DNA of 64,000 nt, from positions 248,001 to 312,000 of the forward strand of contig QHWB01000039.1 of assembly GCA_003222395.1 (NCBI GenBank), written 5' to 3'. Source of the stretch: Acidobacteriota bacterium. Lineage in GTDB: Bacteria; Acidobacteriota; Vicinamibacteria; Vicinamibacterales; CAVVIG01. The notes under the pieces are model-generated. The model saw nothing but the letters and a program-made list of their open reading frames with translations, searched no databases and was not told the DNA's origin. The translations under genes were made by a program, and so were the position numbers. Below are positions 1 through 7,830 of this stretch, one piece after another; within the stretch, counting starts at the first letter, position 1; each line of letters opens with the position of its first letter.

Positions 1-48
1 TTTGCGCCGGTCGCTCGACGCGCCGATCACGGCGACGACTTTAGGCAT
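1..48 (-). CDS. CoA-binding domain protein, N-terminal fragment
   Basis: The first 16 codons of a gene that runs off the left edge. The start ATG at 48-46 overlaps the stop of the upstream aminotransferase (ATGCCTAA arrangement), so the two are probably translationally coupled. The visible peptide has a beta-strand followed by VIGASSDRRK, which resembles the first nucleotide-binding loop of short CoA-binding (YccU-like) proteins. Only 16 residues are visible, so the family assignment is tentative. The existence of a gene here is supported by the stop/start overlap and by co-direction with its neighbours. Confidence 0.45.
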   Translation of the reverse strand, partial: MPKVVAVIGASSDRRK

Positions 49-1240
49 ACGCGGTCTTCGGCGCCTGCGCCTGCACGAAGTCGAGGATCCTGCGGCTGCC
101 TTCCCTGAGGTTGTCCATCGACGTTGCGTACGAAATACGGATGAAGCCGGGCGCATCGAACGCTTCGCCCGGTGTCACCGCCACGCGAGCCTCTTGCAAG
201 AGTGCGTCCGCAAAATCTAGCGACGTCCTGAGGCCCCCGGTCGAAAGCACATCGGTGATGTCGATGAACATGTAGAACGCGCCGGCCGGCTTTCGGCAGC
301 GCAGCCGCGGATCGGCCGCGAGCCATTCGCACAGCCGATCGCGGCGCTTTCTGTACTCGTCGAGCATCACCGTCACCGGCGCCTGCGATCCTGTGAGCGC
401 CGCCACCGCCGCTTTCTGTGTAATCGAGGTGACGTTCGACGTCGCGTGGCTCTGCAGCGCGCCCGAGGCCGCGATGACCTGCGACGGCGCGAGAGCCCAG
501 CCGCAGCGCCAGCCCGTCATCGCGTACGCCTTCGACGAAGACCCGCAGAGGACGGCGCGATCGCGGCACGTGGTCGCGACCACGCCGGGCAGATTGTGCG
601 GCACCGGGTCGTAGATCAGTTTCTCGTAGCAGAGGTCGAGCACGATCCAGATGTCCTTGCGCGCGGCGGCCTCGGCGATCGTCCGCAGCTCCGGCTCGGC
701 GATCAGCGCGCCGGTCGGATTGCACGGCGAGTTGACGATGATGCCGCGCGTCCGTGGCGTCACGGCATCGAGAATCGTCTTCGCCGTGATGGCGAACCCT
801 TCTTCGGCGTACGTGCGCGCGAGGACCGGCGTCGCTTCCGCGAGCTTGATCTGTTCGGTCAGCGTCGGCCAGTACGGCGCGTGCGTGATCACCTCGTCTC
901 CCGGACCGAAGAGCGACAGTGCCGCGTTGTACAGCGCCTGCTTGCCGCCGGCCGTGACGATGACCTCGGACTCCTTGTACTCGACGCCGTAGTCCTGGCG
1001 ATACCGCTCGCAAATCGCGCGCTTCAGGTCGGCGATGCCCGCAACCGGCGTGTAGCGGGTGAAATCGTGATCGAGCGCCTCGTGCGCGGCCGCCTTCACC
1101 GCGCCGGGCGTGGGGAAATCGGGCTCGCCGGCGCCGAAGTCGATCACTTCGATCCCTTCGCGCCGCAGCCGATCGACGGTGGCCGTCACCTTCATCGTCG
1201 GCGAGCTGGCGATGCGCGACGTGCGGTCAGCAAGCTTCAT
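41..1240 (-). CDS. aspC: PLP-dependent aspartate/aromatic-type aminotransferase
   Basis: 399 residues, the usual length of a fold-type I class I/II aminotransferase. It should transfer an amino group between an amino acid (probably aspartate) and 2-oxoglutarate in the cytoplasm. Visible signatures are the N-terminal DFGAGEPDFPTP, the Asn-Pro-Thr substrate loop NSPCNPTGA, and the lysine motif SSSKAYAMTGWRCGW, in which the Lys near residue 236 forms the PLP Schiff base. It is followed by an overlapping CoA-binding protein gene and preceded by coaD (36 bp gap), so it sits in the same minus-strand operon. Exact substrate preference cannot be read from sequence; an aromatic or prephenate aminotransferase role is possible. 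Confidence 0.9.
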   Translation of the reverse strand: MKLADRTSRIASSPTMKVTATVDRLRREGIEVIDFGAGEPDFPTPGAVKAAAHEALDHDFTRYTPVAGIADLKRAICERYRQDYGVEYKESEVIVTAGGKQALYNAALSLFGPGDEVITHAPYWPTLTEQIKLAEATPVLARTYAEEGFAITAKTILDAVTPRTRGIIVNSPCNPTGALIAEPELRTIAEAAARKDIWIVLDLCYEKLIYDPVPHNLPGVVATTCRDRAVLCGSSSKAYAMTGWRCGWALAPSQVIAASGALQSHATSNVTSITQKAAVAALTGSQAPVTVMLDEYRKRRDRLCEWLAADPRLRCRKPAGAFYMFIDITDVLSTGGLRTSLDFADALLQEARVAVTPGEAFDAPGFIRISYATSMDNLREGSRRILDFVQAQAPKTAYA

Positions 1241-1276
1241 GGTTCTCCCTCGTCCGGCTCTCGCCGGATGCGACTC

Positions 1277-1753
1277 TCAAACTTTCTGGCGCAGACGCTG
1301 CTCCACGAGATCGGGGACGAGCCCGTGGACGCCGCCGCCGAGCGCGAACACTTCCTTGATCAAGCGCGAGCTGATGTAGGTGTATTGCTCCGCCGGCATC
1401 ATGAACACCGTTTCGATCTTCGAGTTGAGGCGCCGGTTCATCAGCGCCATCTGGAACTCGAACTCGAAGTCGGAGACCGCGCGCAGCCCGCGGACGATGA
1501 CCTGCGCCTTGCGCGCCTCGACGTAGTCGACGAGCAGCCCGCCGAAGGTGTCGACCTCGACGTTCCTCTGATCCTTGAACACCTCGCGCGCGATCTCGAC
1601 GCGCTCCTGGATCGAGAACAGCGGCGCCTTCTCGGCGTTGACGAGGATCGCGACGACGATGCGATCGAACAGCCGCGCGCCGCGCAGGATGATGTCGACA
1701 TGGCCGTTCGTGAGCGGATCGAACGAGCCAGGGTAGACGGCTAAGGTGGACAT
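1277..1753 (-). CDS. coaD: Pantetheine-phosphate adenylyltransferase
   Basis: 158 residues, the normal size for CoaD. The enzyme adenylylates 4'-phosphopantetheine to dephospho-CoA, the penultimate step of CoA synthesis. The N-terminus has the nucleotidyltransferase signature YPGSFDPLTNGH (T/HxGH class). The C-terminus has the ISSRLIKEVFALGG motif that closes on ATP. The start ATG at 1753 lies 13 bp inside the end of rsmD; rsmD-coaD is a very common gene pair. Longer upstream open frame exists but does not resemble CoaD, so this ATG is preferred. Confidence 0.95.
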   Translation of the reverse strand: MSTLAVYPGSFDPLTNGHVDIILRGARLFDRIVVAILVNAEKAPLFSIQERVEIAREVFKDQRNVEVDTFGGLLVDYVEARKAQVIVRGLRAVSDFEFEFQMALMNRRLNSKIETVFMMPAEQYTYISSRLIKEVFALGGGVHGLVPDLVEQRLRQKV

Positions 1754-2289
1754 GAATAAAACGCCAGCGCGGAATCGCCTGAGACGACGTCGCGTGTGCG
1801 CGTGAGCGCGCCGCTCGACACCGGCGCCGCCTGCCGGCGCGCGTGCTCGAGAATCAGCACGCCGTTGGCCGCCAGCACGCGCGATGCGCGCTCGATGGCG
1901 GCCTCTGGCGCATGGTCGTACGGCGGGTCCAGCAGGACGAGATCGAATGACGCCGGCGGAAGATCCGCCACCGCGCGATCGAAGCTGGCGCGGATGATAG
2001 CATAGCCGTTCGTCACGCCGCAGGCGGCGAGGTTTTCCGCAATCAGCGCCTGCGCGCGGCGATCGCGCTCGACGAACGCGACGTGCGACGCGCCACGGCT
2101 CAACGCCTCGATGCCAATCGCGCCGGTGCCCGCGTAGCCGTCCAGCACGCGCGCGCCGTCGATCCGCGGCGCGAGGATGTTGAAGAGCGTTTCGCGCAGC
2201 GTGTCGGAGGTCGGGCGGAGTCCCTCCCATGAAGGTGCTTTCAGACGGCGACCTTTAAACGTGCCGGCAATGACGCGCATGTTCCGCAT
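1741..2289 (-). CDS. rsmD: 16S rRNA (guanine966-N2)-methyltransferase
   Basis: About 182 residues from the chosen ATG at 2289 (an alternative ATG lies at 2280). RsmD methylates N2 of G966 in 16S rRNA using S-adenosylmethionine. Visible are the family N-terminus MRVIAGTFKGRRL, the target loop RPTSDTLRETLFNIL, the SAM motif VLDGYAGTGAIGIEALSRGA, and the catalytic motif LLDPPYD. The open frame continues about 30 codons upstream, but that stretch (LSRCEARMRRAT) is the translation of the dispersed structured repeat at 2301-2366 and is not family sequence. The gene follows recG and overlaps coaD. Confidence 0.92.
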   Translation of the reverse strand: MRNMRVIAGTFKGRRLKAPSWEGLRPTSDTLRETLFNILAPRIDGARVLDGYAGTGAIGIEALSRGASHVAFVERDRRAQALIAENLAACGVTNGYAIIRASFDRAVADLPPASFDLVLLDPPYDHAPEAAIERASRVLAANGVLILEHARRQAAPVSSGALTRTRDVVSGDSALAFYSCPP

Positions 2290-2300
2290 CTTCTTTTTCT

Positions 2301-2366
2301 CGCGCCGGAGCCCTACCCCCGGCGCGGTTGCTCGGCGCATTCGCGCCTCGCAACGGCTCAAGGCTG
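2301..2366 (-). repeat. Structured dispersed repeat, copy 1 (recG-rsmD junction)
   Basis: 66 bp matching 35709-35774 with 7 mismatches. Read on the minus strand it folds into two hairpins. The first is GTTGC-GA-GGCGC, a GAAT loop, then GCGCC-GA-GCAAC. The second is CGCGCCGG, a 10-nt loop, then CCGGCGCG (2301-2308 with 2319-2326). Two of the seven differences from copy 2 are paired C-G to T-A exchanges that keep the second stem intact. It starts 5 bp after the recG stop and ends 11 bp before the rsmD start, in the same orientation as the genes. Confidence 0.85.
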
Positions 2367-2371
2367 TACGT

Positions 2372-4483
2372 TCATCCAACTTGTATCAACTTGAAGCGTT
2401 CCTCCCAGGAAGTGAGAAGCTTTTCGAGCGCCGGCCCCGAAGGCGTCGATTTGGCGATCCACTGCTCCGCCTCCCGATGCGCGGTCGCGAGCAACTCGCG
2501 GTCGCGGACCAGATCGACAAGACGGAACGTCGGCAGGCCCGCCTGACGCGTGCCGAAGAAATCGCCGGGCCCGCGCAGCGTGAGATCACGCTCGGCAATC
2601 TCGAATCCGTCCGTCGTCTCGGTCATCGCCTTCAGCCGCTCGCGCGCCTCGTCGGAAAGCGGAGACTGATATACAAGGAAGCAGTACGACTGGTGCCGAT
2701 CGCGGCCGACGCGGCCGCGGAGCTGGTGCAGCTGCGACAGACCGAAGCGCTCGGCGTGCTCGACGAGCATCACGCTCGCGTTCTGCACGTCGATGCCTAC
2801 TTCGACGACCGTCGTCGAGACGAGGATGTCGACGTCGCCAGCGGCGAACGCCTTCATCACGCGATCTCTGCCGTCCGCTTTCATCCGGCCGTGCAACAGG
2901 CCGACGCGATATTGCGGGAAGACGTCGCTGCCGAGCGTGTCGGCCATCTCCGTTGCCGCTTTCACGTCCACCTTCGCCGATTCCTCGACGAGCGGGTACA
3001 CGACGTACACCTGGCGTCCTCCGTCGAGCTGTCCGCGGACGAACTCGTGAATCTCGTCGCGGCGCGACTCCGGCTTCGCCACCGTGCGAATCGGCACGCG
3101 TCCGGCCGGCAGCTCACGGATCATCGACACGTCGAGATCGCCGTACACCGTCAGCGCGAGCGTGCGCGGGATGGGCGTCGCCGTCATCACGAGCACATCC
3201 GGATGCAGCGCCTTCGTCCTGAGCGTCGCGCGCTGCAGTACGCCGAACCGATGCTGCTCGTCGATGACGGCCAGTCCGAGCTGCTTGAAGCGAACGTCGC
3301 CTTGCACGAGCGCGTGCGTGCCGACGACCAGGTCGATCGTGCCCGCCTCGATTTCGGCGAGCTGCTGGCGACGCGCGGAGGCGGCCGTCGATCCGGTGAG
3401 CAGCGCCACGCGGAAGTGCGACGCCTGCAGCAGGCGGGAGATGTTAAGAAAATGCTGCTCGGCGAGGATCTCGGTGGGCGCCATGAAGGCGACCTGCAGT
3501 CCGTTCTCCATCGCCACGAGCGCCGCGAGCAGCGCGACGATCGTCTTGCCGGCGCCGACGTCCCCCTGCAGCAGGCGGTTCATCGGATGGGGACTCCGCA
3601 TGTCGTCGACGATTTCCTTCAGCGCCTGCTTCTGCCCGTTCGTCAGCTTGAACGGCAGCACGCGCCGCGCCGATTCGCGGACGCGATCGTCGACGCGAAT
3701 GTCGATCGGCTTCCGCTCGGCCGCGGCCGAGCGGCGGCGCGCGAGCAGGCCCATCTGAAATAGGAATGCTTCCTCGAAGATCAGGCGCTGCTGCGCCGGC
3801 GTCGCGAACCGGTTCAATGCATCGAGCCGCGCGTCGGCCGGCGGAAAGTGCATCGCGTGCAGCGCGGCGACGCGCGTCGGCAGGCGCAGCCGCAGGCGGA
3901 GATCTTCGGGCAGCTGTTCCGCCAGATCCGGCGGGAGCCGCTGCAGCGCGTCGAACACGAGCCGGCGCTGCATCTTGGGCGTGACCGCGCCGGTCTTCTC
4001 GTAGACCGGCACGATGCGGCCGGTGTGAATCGTCTCGGCGTCCTCATCGTCGAGGATTTCGTACTGTGGATTGAGCAGCTGCAGGCCACCGCCGCCGTAC
4101 AACTCGACGGCCCCGTAGAGAACCAGATGCTGACCGCGCGCGAGGATGTCGCGAAGGAACGGCTGATTCAGCCACACCGCGCGAATCGACCTGCTGCCGT
4201 CGTCGATCGACGCTTCGAAGATTTTGAAGCCGGGGCGCCGCGTCGATCGAAGGCCGCAGGCCAGAATCCGTCCGCTGATCGACGCCGGCTGACCGGGTTT
4301 GAGCGACGCGATCGTCTGCAGGCGGCTGCGATCTTCGTATCGGATGGGAAAGCGATACAGGAGATCTTCGACCGTCTTGAGGCCGGCGCGCTCGAAATCG
4401 GCCGCGCGGCGCGGTCCGACGCCCTTCAAATACTGCAGCGGCGTCGCGAGGAACGGGGCTTCTGCCGCCCCCTCCTGCTTCAT
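2372..4483 (-). CDS. recG: ATP-dependent DNA helicase RecG
   Basis: 703 residues, the normal RecG length. It remodels stalled replication forks and branched recombination intermediates by coupling ATP hydrolysis to branch migration. An N-terminal helix-hairpin region (LKGVGPRRAADFERAGL) and OB-fold wedge domain (residues about 60-200) precede a superfamily 2 motor. Visible motor motifs are Walker A GDVGAGKT, the DEQH box VIDEQHRFGV, motif III TATPIPRTL, and motif VI QLRGRVGRD. The ATG overlaps the TGA of the secreted protein gene upstream by 4 bp. The stop is followed by the structured repeat. Confidence 0.96.
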   Translation of the reverse strand: MKQEGAAEAPFLATPLQYLKGVGPRRAADFERAGLKTVEDLLYRFPIRYEDRSRLQTIASLKPGQPASISGRILACGLRSTRRPGFKIFEASIDDGSRSIRAVWLNQPFLRDILARGQHLVLYGAVELYGGGGLQLLNPQYEILDDEDAETIHTGRIVPVYEKTGAVTPKMQRRLVFDALQRLPPDLAEQLPEDLRLRLRLPTRVAALHAMHFPPADARLDALNRFATPAQQRLIFEEAFLFQMGLLARRRSAAAERKPIDIRVDDRVRESARRVLPFKLTNGQKQALKEIVDDMRSPHPMNRLLQGDVGAGKTIVALLAALVAMENGLQVAFMAPTEILAEQHFLNISRLLQASHFRVALLTGSTAASARRQQLAEIEAGTIDLVVGTHALVQGDVRFKQLGLAVIDEQHRFGVLQRATLRTKALHPDVLVMTATPIPRTLALTVYGDLDVSMIRELPAGRVPIRTVAKPESRRDEIHEFVRGQLDGGRQVYVVYPLVEESAKVDVKAATEMADTLGSDVFPQYRVGLLHGRMKADGRDRVMKAFAAGDVDILVSTTVVEVGIDVQNASVMLVEHAERFGLSQLHQLRGRVGRDRHQSYCFLVYQSPLSDEARERLKAMTETTDGFEIAERDLTLRGPGDFFGTRQAGLPTFRLVDLVRDRELLATAHREAEQWIAKSTPSGPALEKLLTSWEERFKLIQVG

Positions 4484-5088
4484 TGAACGATTATGGCTTG
4501 ACCTCGCTCGACCTGGATCTCGCGGATCCGCGCGGGGAGTGCAAACGGATCGTCGAGCCCGATCCCGGAAGGTTTGTCCGGCGTCCGCGAGTAGTAGCTG
4601 ACGATTTCCTGCAGCACCAGCTTCGGCACCGGCACGCCGGCGACGGCGGCCGATTCCAGCATGAACTGGCCGACGCCGCTGTTCGTCTTCAGGACGCCGG
4701 TCGCTGTGACTGGCAGACGGCCGGTCAGATAACTCATCGGATCGAAGAGGCTCGTCGCGTTCTTCGCCTTTCTGACGGCGTCGAGGTCGACGACCGCTCG
4801 CCCCGACACACGCCCGGTCCCGAGAATCGTGACCGACGGTTCGACGACGCCGGCGGGCAGTTGCTCACGGGCGTCGTACACCAGGTACGCGTTCACCTCG
4901 TTTTCGGTGACAGTCGTCCGTCGTGCCTGTTTCGTCGCGCTCGCGGCGTGCGCGTTGATCGTCGCCACCTTCTGACGCAAAACGTCCGCGTCGCGCCTCG
5001 TCGCGCGCACGTCTCCGAATACCGTCGCTGATGCCGTGATAACAACGGTCACAGACAGAACGAAACGCAGAGATCGCAAAGAACCCAT
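4480..5088 (-). CDS. Conserved secreted protein of unknown function
   Basis: 202 residues beginning with a Sec-type signal peptide (basic start, hydrophobic FVLSVTVVITASATVFG). The mature part has a conserved-looking NEVNAYLVYDAREQLPAGV segment and a repeated Gly-Arg-Val-Ser-Gly beta-strand pattern, which faintly recalls lipid-binding DUF2993-like folds. No catalytic motif is visible, and I do not recognise the family. It overlaps recG by 4 bp at its end and the Spy-like gene by 1 bp (TAATG) at its start, so it belongs to the ECF-headed operon and may be an envelope-stress gene. Confidence 0.7.
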   Translation of the reverse strand: MGSLRSLRFVLSVTVVITASATVFGDVRATRRDADVLRQKVATINAHAASATKQARRTTVTENEVNAYLVYDAREQLPAGVVEPSVTILGTGRVSGRAVVDLDAVRKAKNATSLFDPMSYLTGRLPVTATGVLKTNSGVGQFMLESAAVAGVPVPKLVLQEIVSYYSRTPDKPSGIGLDDPFALPARIREIQVERGQAIIVQ

Positions 5089-5630
5089 TACTGCTGCTGT
5101 TTCCGGTTTGCCTGGTTTCGGCTTGCCCGCGCCCTCATAACCAGATCGAGCTTGCGGCGTTCCATGTTTTCTTCGAACACGCGGAACTTGGCCTGCTGGC
5201 GGACGTCGAGTACTTCGTCGATCGCCTCGTACGCTTTTTTCACGTCGCCCTGCGCGCGCGTCTCGAGATCGTGCACCGCCTTCAGGCGCTCCTTGAGCTT
5301 CGCATCGTCGGGCTGCGGCTGGTTGACCATTTGCCGCAGTTCGACGACCAGCCGGGTCCGTTCCTGCAGCGCCTTGCGACGAACGTCCTGCAGCGCCTTG
5401 AATCGCGACAGAAACTTCGGGAACACCGCATCGTTGATCTTCAACTGCTCCTGCGCCTGCATCAGCGCGTAGGAGTCGAACATCCGCTGGACCTCGGCGG
5501 GCGAAACGCCCTCCGCAGCGGGCGCCTGCCGGTTCTGGCGTCCCTGCCGGCCTCCGCGCTCCTGGGCGTGGAGCGAGACGCCAGCAATTCCGAGGACAAC
5601 GACAAATATGATGAAGCGCATCTCTTTCAT
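5088..5630 (-). CDS. Spy/CpxP-like periplasmic protein
   Basis: 180 residues from ATG 5630 (a GTG two codons upstream is possible). A signal peptide (RFIIFVVVLGIAGVSLHAQ) is followed by a Gly/Arg/Gln-rich linker and a long, highly charged, all-helical region (residues about 45-170). It contains the LTxxQ-like segments AQEQLKINDAV and DVRQQAKFRVFEE, typical of Spy/CpxP/heavy-metal-resistance proteins that act as periplasmic chaperones or sensors. It lies between the anti-sigma factor and another secreted protein, which fits an envelope-stress regulon. Function is inferred from architecture only. Confidence 0.65.
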   Translation of the reverse strand: MKEMRFIIFVVVLGIAGVSLHAQERGGRQGRQNRQAPAAEGVSPAEVQRMFDSYALMQAQEQLKINDAVFPKFLSRFKALQDVRRKALQERTRLVVELRQMVNQPQPDDAKLKERLKAVHDLETRAQGDVKKAYEAIDEVLDVRQQAKFRVFEENMERRKLDLVMRARASRNQANRKQQQ

Positions 5631-5637
5631 TATCACG

Positions 5638-6210
5638 TCAGCTCACCTTGTCCGCCAGCTCTTCCTGCAGAAGGCGCCGCAGTTCGAGGAGCTCGGCTTC
5701 GGTCAAGTGTGTCACCGCATGGTCGGCGGTGCCGCGCGCCGTGAACTCGACCTCTTCGAGAGCGTTCCAGTCCACCATCCCGCCCGCGAGATCGGCCATC
5801 AGCTCGAGCGACGGATCGCCCGCCTCCTGCGGCTGCGGCGGCGCGGCGACGAACGCAAGCTGCGGCGGCGAGAGGTTCGGATGCGGCGCGATCAACCGCA
5901 CCGTGGACACGGCCAGGATCAGCGCCGCGACCGCGGCGCCGGCGGCGAGCGGCATGCCGACGCGGCCGAACCACGAGCGCGATCCGCCGCGAACCGGCTC
6001 CATCGCGACTGCGTCGTGCAGGCGCTGAGAGAACTGATCCCAGAACAGCGGCGACGGCGCAGCGATAGAGGCGTCGGCTGCCGCCGTCAGCGTCGCGCGC
6101 AGATCGGCGATCCGATCGCGGCACGCAGAGCACGATTGCAGGTGAGCCAGCGACGGCTCGCTGCGCGTGCCGTCGATGACGTCGATGAATTCTTCAGGCG
6201 ACAGATGCAT
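5638..6210 (-). CDS. Zinc-finger anti-sigma factor
   Basis: 190 residues. The N-terminal cytoplasmic part has the ZAS/zf-HC2 signature H-x3-C-x2-C (HLQSCSAC, residues about 23-30). One transmembrane helix (MPLAAGAAVAALILAVSTVRLI, around residue 85) follows. The periplasmic C-terminal part is Pro-rich and ends in a charged helix. It should bind and silence the ECF sigma factor encoded 2 bp upstream (stop at 6213, start at 6210) until an envelope signal releases it. The Spy-like protein gene directly downstream may be part of the sensing loop. Confidence 0.85.
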   Translation of the reverse strand: MHLSPEEFIDVIDGTRSEPSLAHLQSCSACRDRIADLRATLTAAADASIAAPSPLFWDQFSQRLHDAVAMEPVRGGSRSWFGRVGMPLAAGAAVAALILAVSTVRLIAPHPNLSPPQLAFVAAPPQPQEAGDPSLELMADLAGGMVDWNALEEVEFTARGTADHAVTHLTEAELLELRRLLQEELADKVS

Positions 6211-6212
6211 CG

Positions 6213-6803
6213 CTATCCGCCTTCGACGAGCAACTTCCTCAGATTGCCGAGCGCGTGAAAGAAATTAGCCTTCACGGCGCCGACCGAGCTGCCGAGCACG
6301 TCGGCGATTTCCTGGTGCGACAACTCGTGATACGTACGCAGGATGAGCGTCGCCCGTTGCTTGGGCGGCAGCCGTGCGATGGCCGCGCGGACGCGGGCGT
6401 CCCGCTCCTGTTTCAGCAGGAGCTCGGACGGCGACTCGGTGCGAAGATCCACGAAGTGCAGCTCCTCGATCGGTTCGGTCTCGGCGCGCTTCGCTGTCAC
6501 CCTGTTCAAACAGACGTTCACGCCGATGCGGTACAGCCAGGTCGAGAGCGACGACTGTCCGCGAAAATTCCGGAGGCCGCGGTACGCCCGCAGAAAGACA
6601 TCCTGCAACAGGTCGCTCGCATCTTCGTGGTTGCCGACGAAGCGGTAACACAACTGGTACACGGGCCGGCGATGGCGCTCCACGACGAGATCGAACGCGC
6701 CGGGTACGCCGGCGATGCAGGCGTCGATGAGCGACCGCTCGTCCAGATCAGCCAGCGTCACTTTGGTTAGACCCGCTGAAGGCTCGAACGTCAAACGTCG
6801 CAC
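6213..6803 (-). CDS. ECF RNA polymerase sigma factor
   Basis: About 196 residues from the GTG at 6803; a GTG at 6761 is equally possible. The longer reading frame starting at 6878 overlaps lexA and is unlikely. Region 2 is clear (FDLVVERHRRPVYQLCYRF, then DASDLLQDVFLRAYRGL and FRGQSSLSTWLYRIGVN). Region 4 has LPPKQRATLILRTYHELSHQ and a helix-turn-helix (EIADVLGSSVGAVKANFFHAL). Unlike most group members the last helix reads KANFFHAL rather than KSRLxRAR. It is divergent from lexA with a short shared upstream region and heads the operon that continues through recG to coaD. Confidence 0.88.
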   Translation of the reverse strand: MRRLTFEPSAGLTKVTLADLDERSLIDACIAGVPGAFDLVVERHRRPVYQLCYRFVGNHEDASDLLQDVFLRAYRGLRNFRGQSSLSTWLYRIGVNVCLNRVTAKRAETEPIEELHFVDLRTESPSELLLKQERDARVRAAIARLPPKQRATLILRTYHELSHQEIADVLGSSVGAVKANFFHALGNLRKLLVEGG

Positions 6804-6813
6804 CTCGGCAGTA

Positions 6814-6842
6814 TTGACCTTCGCTTTCCTTTTGCGTATAGT
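6814..6842 (+). promoter_or_regulatory. σ70-type promoter of lexA
   Basis: TTGACC at 6814-6819 and TATAGT at 6837-6842, separated by exactly 17 bp and located 22 bp before the lexA ATG. An 8-bp direct repeat GTGTTGAT occurs at 6841-6848 and 6859-6866, spaced 18 bp. It straddles the expected transcription start and ribosome-binding site, so it could be an autoregulatory LexA operator. That role is a guess from position only. Confidence 0.7.
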
Positions 6843-6864
6843 GTTGATATAGAAAGAGGTGTTG

Positions 6865-7473
6865 ATGCTTCCTCTCACGAAGCGACAACGTGAAATCCTC
6901 GACTATTTGAACGAGTTCATCAGCCAGCATGGCTATGCGCCGAGCCTGGAAGAAATCGGCCGGCGCTTCGGCCTCTCTTCGCTCGCCACCGTGCACAAGC
7001 ACCTGACCAATCTCCAGGAGAAGGGCTTCATCAAGCGCGCGTGGAACCGAAGCCGCTCCGTGGAGATGGTTCCGACCCGTAGCGGCGGCCGCGCGGTGGA
7101 GCTGCCACTGCTCGGGTACGTTGCCGCCGGCCTTCCAATCGAAGCGGTCGCGTCGAACGAGACGATCGCCGTTCCGGAAGATCTCGTCGGCACGCGCGAC
7201 ACGTACGTCCTGCGGGTGCGCGGCGACTCGATGATCGACGAGCAGATTCGCGACGGCGACTTCGTCGTCGTCGAAGACCGCAAGACGGCGGACAACGGCG
7301 AGATGGTCATCGCGCTGCTGCGCGGGTCCGACGTCACCCTGAAGAAGTTCTACCGCGATCCGAGTGGAAAGATCCGCCTCCAGCCCGCCAATGCGGCGAT
7401 GCAGCCGATTTTCGCGGAACCGGACCAGGTGCAGATTCAAGGCGTCGTCGTCGGGGTGATGCGGAAGTACTGA
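6865..7473 (+). CDS. lexA: SOS-response repressor LexA
   Basis: 202 residues. LexA represses DNA-damage genes and inactivates itself by RecA-stimulated cleavage. The N-terminal winged helix (LTKRQREILDYLNEFISQHGYAPSLEEIGRRFGLSS) is followed by the cleavage site Ala-Gly in YVAAGLPIE. The catalytic Ser is in RGDSMID and the catalytic Lys in TLKKFYRD. ATG 6865 is chosen because an AGAGG ribosome-binding site lies 5 bp upstream; in-frame GTG and TTG codons two and one codons earlier are less favourable. It is divergent from the ECF sigma gene. Confidence 0.95.
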   Translation: MLPLTKRQREILDYLNEFISQHGYAPSLEEIGRRFGLSSLATVHKHLTNLQEKGFIKRAWNRSRSVEMVPTRSGGRAVELPLLGYVAAGLPIEAVASNETIAVPEDLVGTRDTYVLRVRGDSMIDEQIRDGDFVVVEDRKTADNGEMVIALLRGSDVTLKKFYRDPSGKIRLQPANAAMQPIFAEPDQVQIQGVVVGVMRKY

Positions 7474-7494
7474 ACGCTCGGATTACACTTGGGC

Positions 7495-7827
7495 ATGTCT
7501 GATCAACCGCAGCAGCCCAAGCAGATCAACTTCACGATCATCCCCGACGATTCGGCGTCGAGCCCGCGCACGTACTCGAACTTCTGCTCGATCGCGCACA
7601 CTCCATTCGACTTCACGCTCACCTTCTGCGAGGTGATGCCGCTGTCGGAGAAGGAGATCAAGGAAGCCGAGTCCGAGCACGTCGTGCGCGCGCCGGTGCG
7701 AACGAAGATCGTCGTGCCCGTCCAGTTCGTTCCGAACCTCATTGCCGCGCTGCAGGAACACTGGCGCGTATTCTCGGAGTCGTACTCGAACGTCGGCTGG
7801 AACAAGGGCACCGGACCGATTCATTAA
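7495..7827 (+). CDS. DUF3467 family protein
   Basis: 110 residues, cytoplasmic, no signal peptide. The pattern YSNFCSIAHTPFDFTLTFCEVMP followed by RTKIVVPVQFVPNLIAALQEH matches the short DUF3467 family, in which a 'YSN...HSP.EF.LDF..V.P' core precedes a helix that lines up with 'P.HAK.L..AL..N'. The family has no established biochemical function. ATG 7495 is preferred to the TTG two codons upstream. It is 21 bp downstream of lexA and 3 bp before nth and may be cotranscribed with either. Confidence 0.8.
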   Translation: MSDQPQQPKQINFTIIPDDSASSPRTYSNFCSIAHTPFDFTLTFCEVMPLSEKEIKEAESEHVVRAPVRTKIVVPVQFVPNLIAALQEHWRVFSESYSNVGWNKGTGPIH

Positions 7828-7830
7828 AGC

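Noticed and set aside
446-1744. Long plus-strand open frame of 432 codons opposite the aminotransferase and coaD
   Set aside because: Arg/Asp/Val-rich translation without any family motif; it is the antisense shadow of GC-rich coding sequence, as are the frames at 10823-12394, 12941-14404 and 27738-29573.
6841-6866. Calling the GTGTTGAT direct repeat a LexA operator
   Set aside because: LexA boxes are lineage-specific and usually palindromic; position alone is not enough, so it is mentioned only as a possibility.
6804-6878. Extended ECF sigma start at GTG 6878
   Set aside because: It would overlap the lexA promoter and first codons on the other strand, and the extra residues have no region 1/2 similarity.
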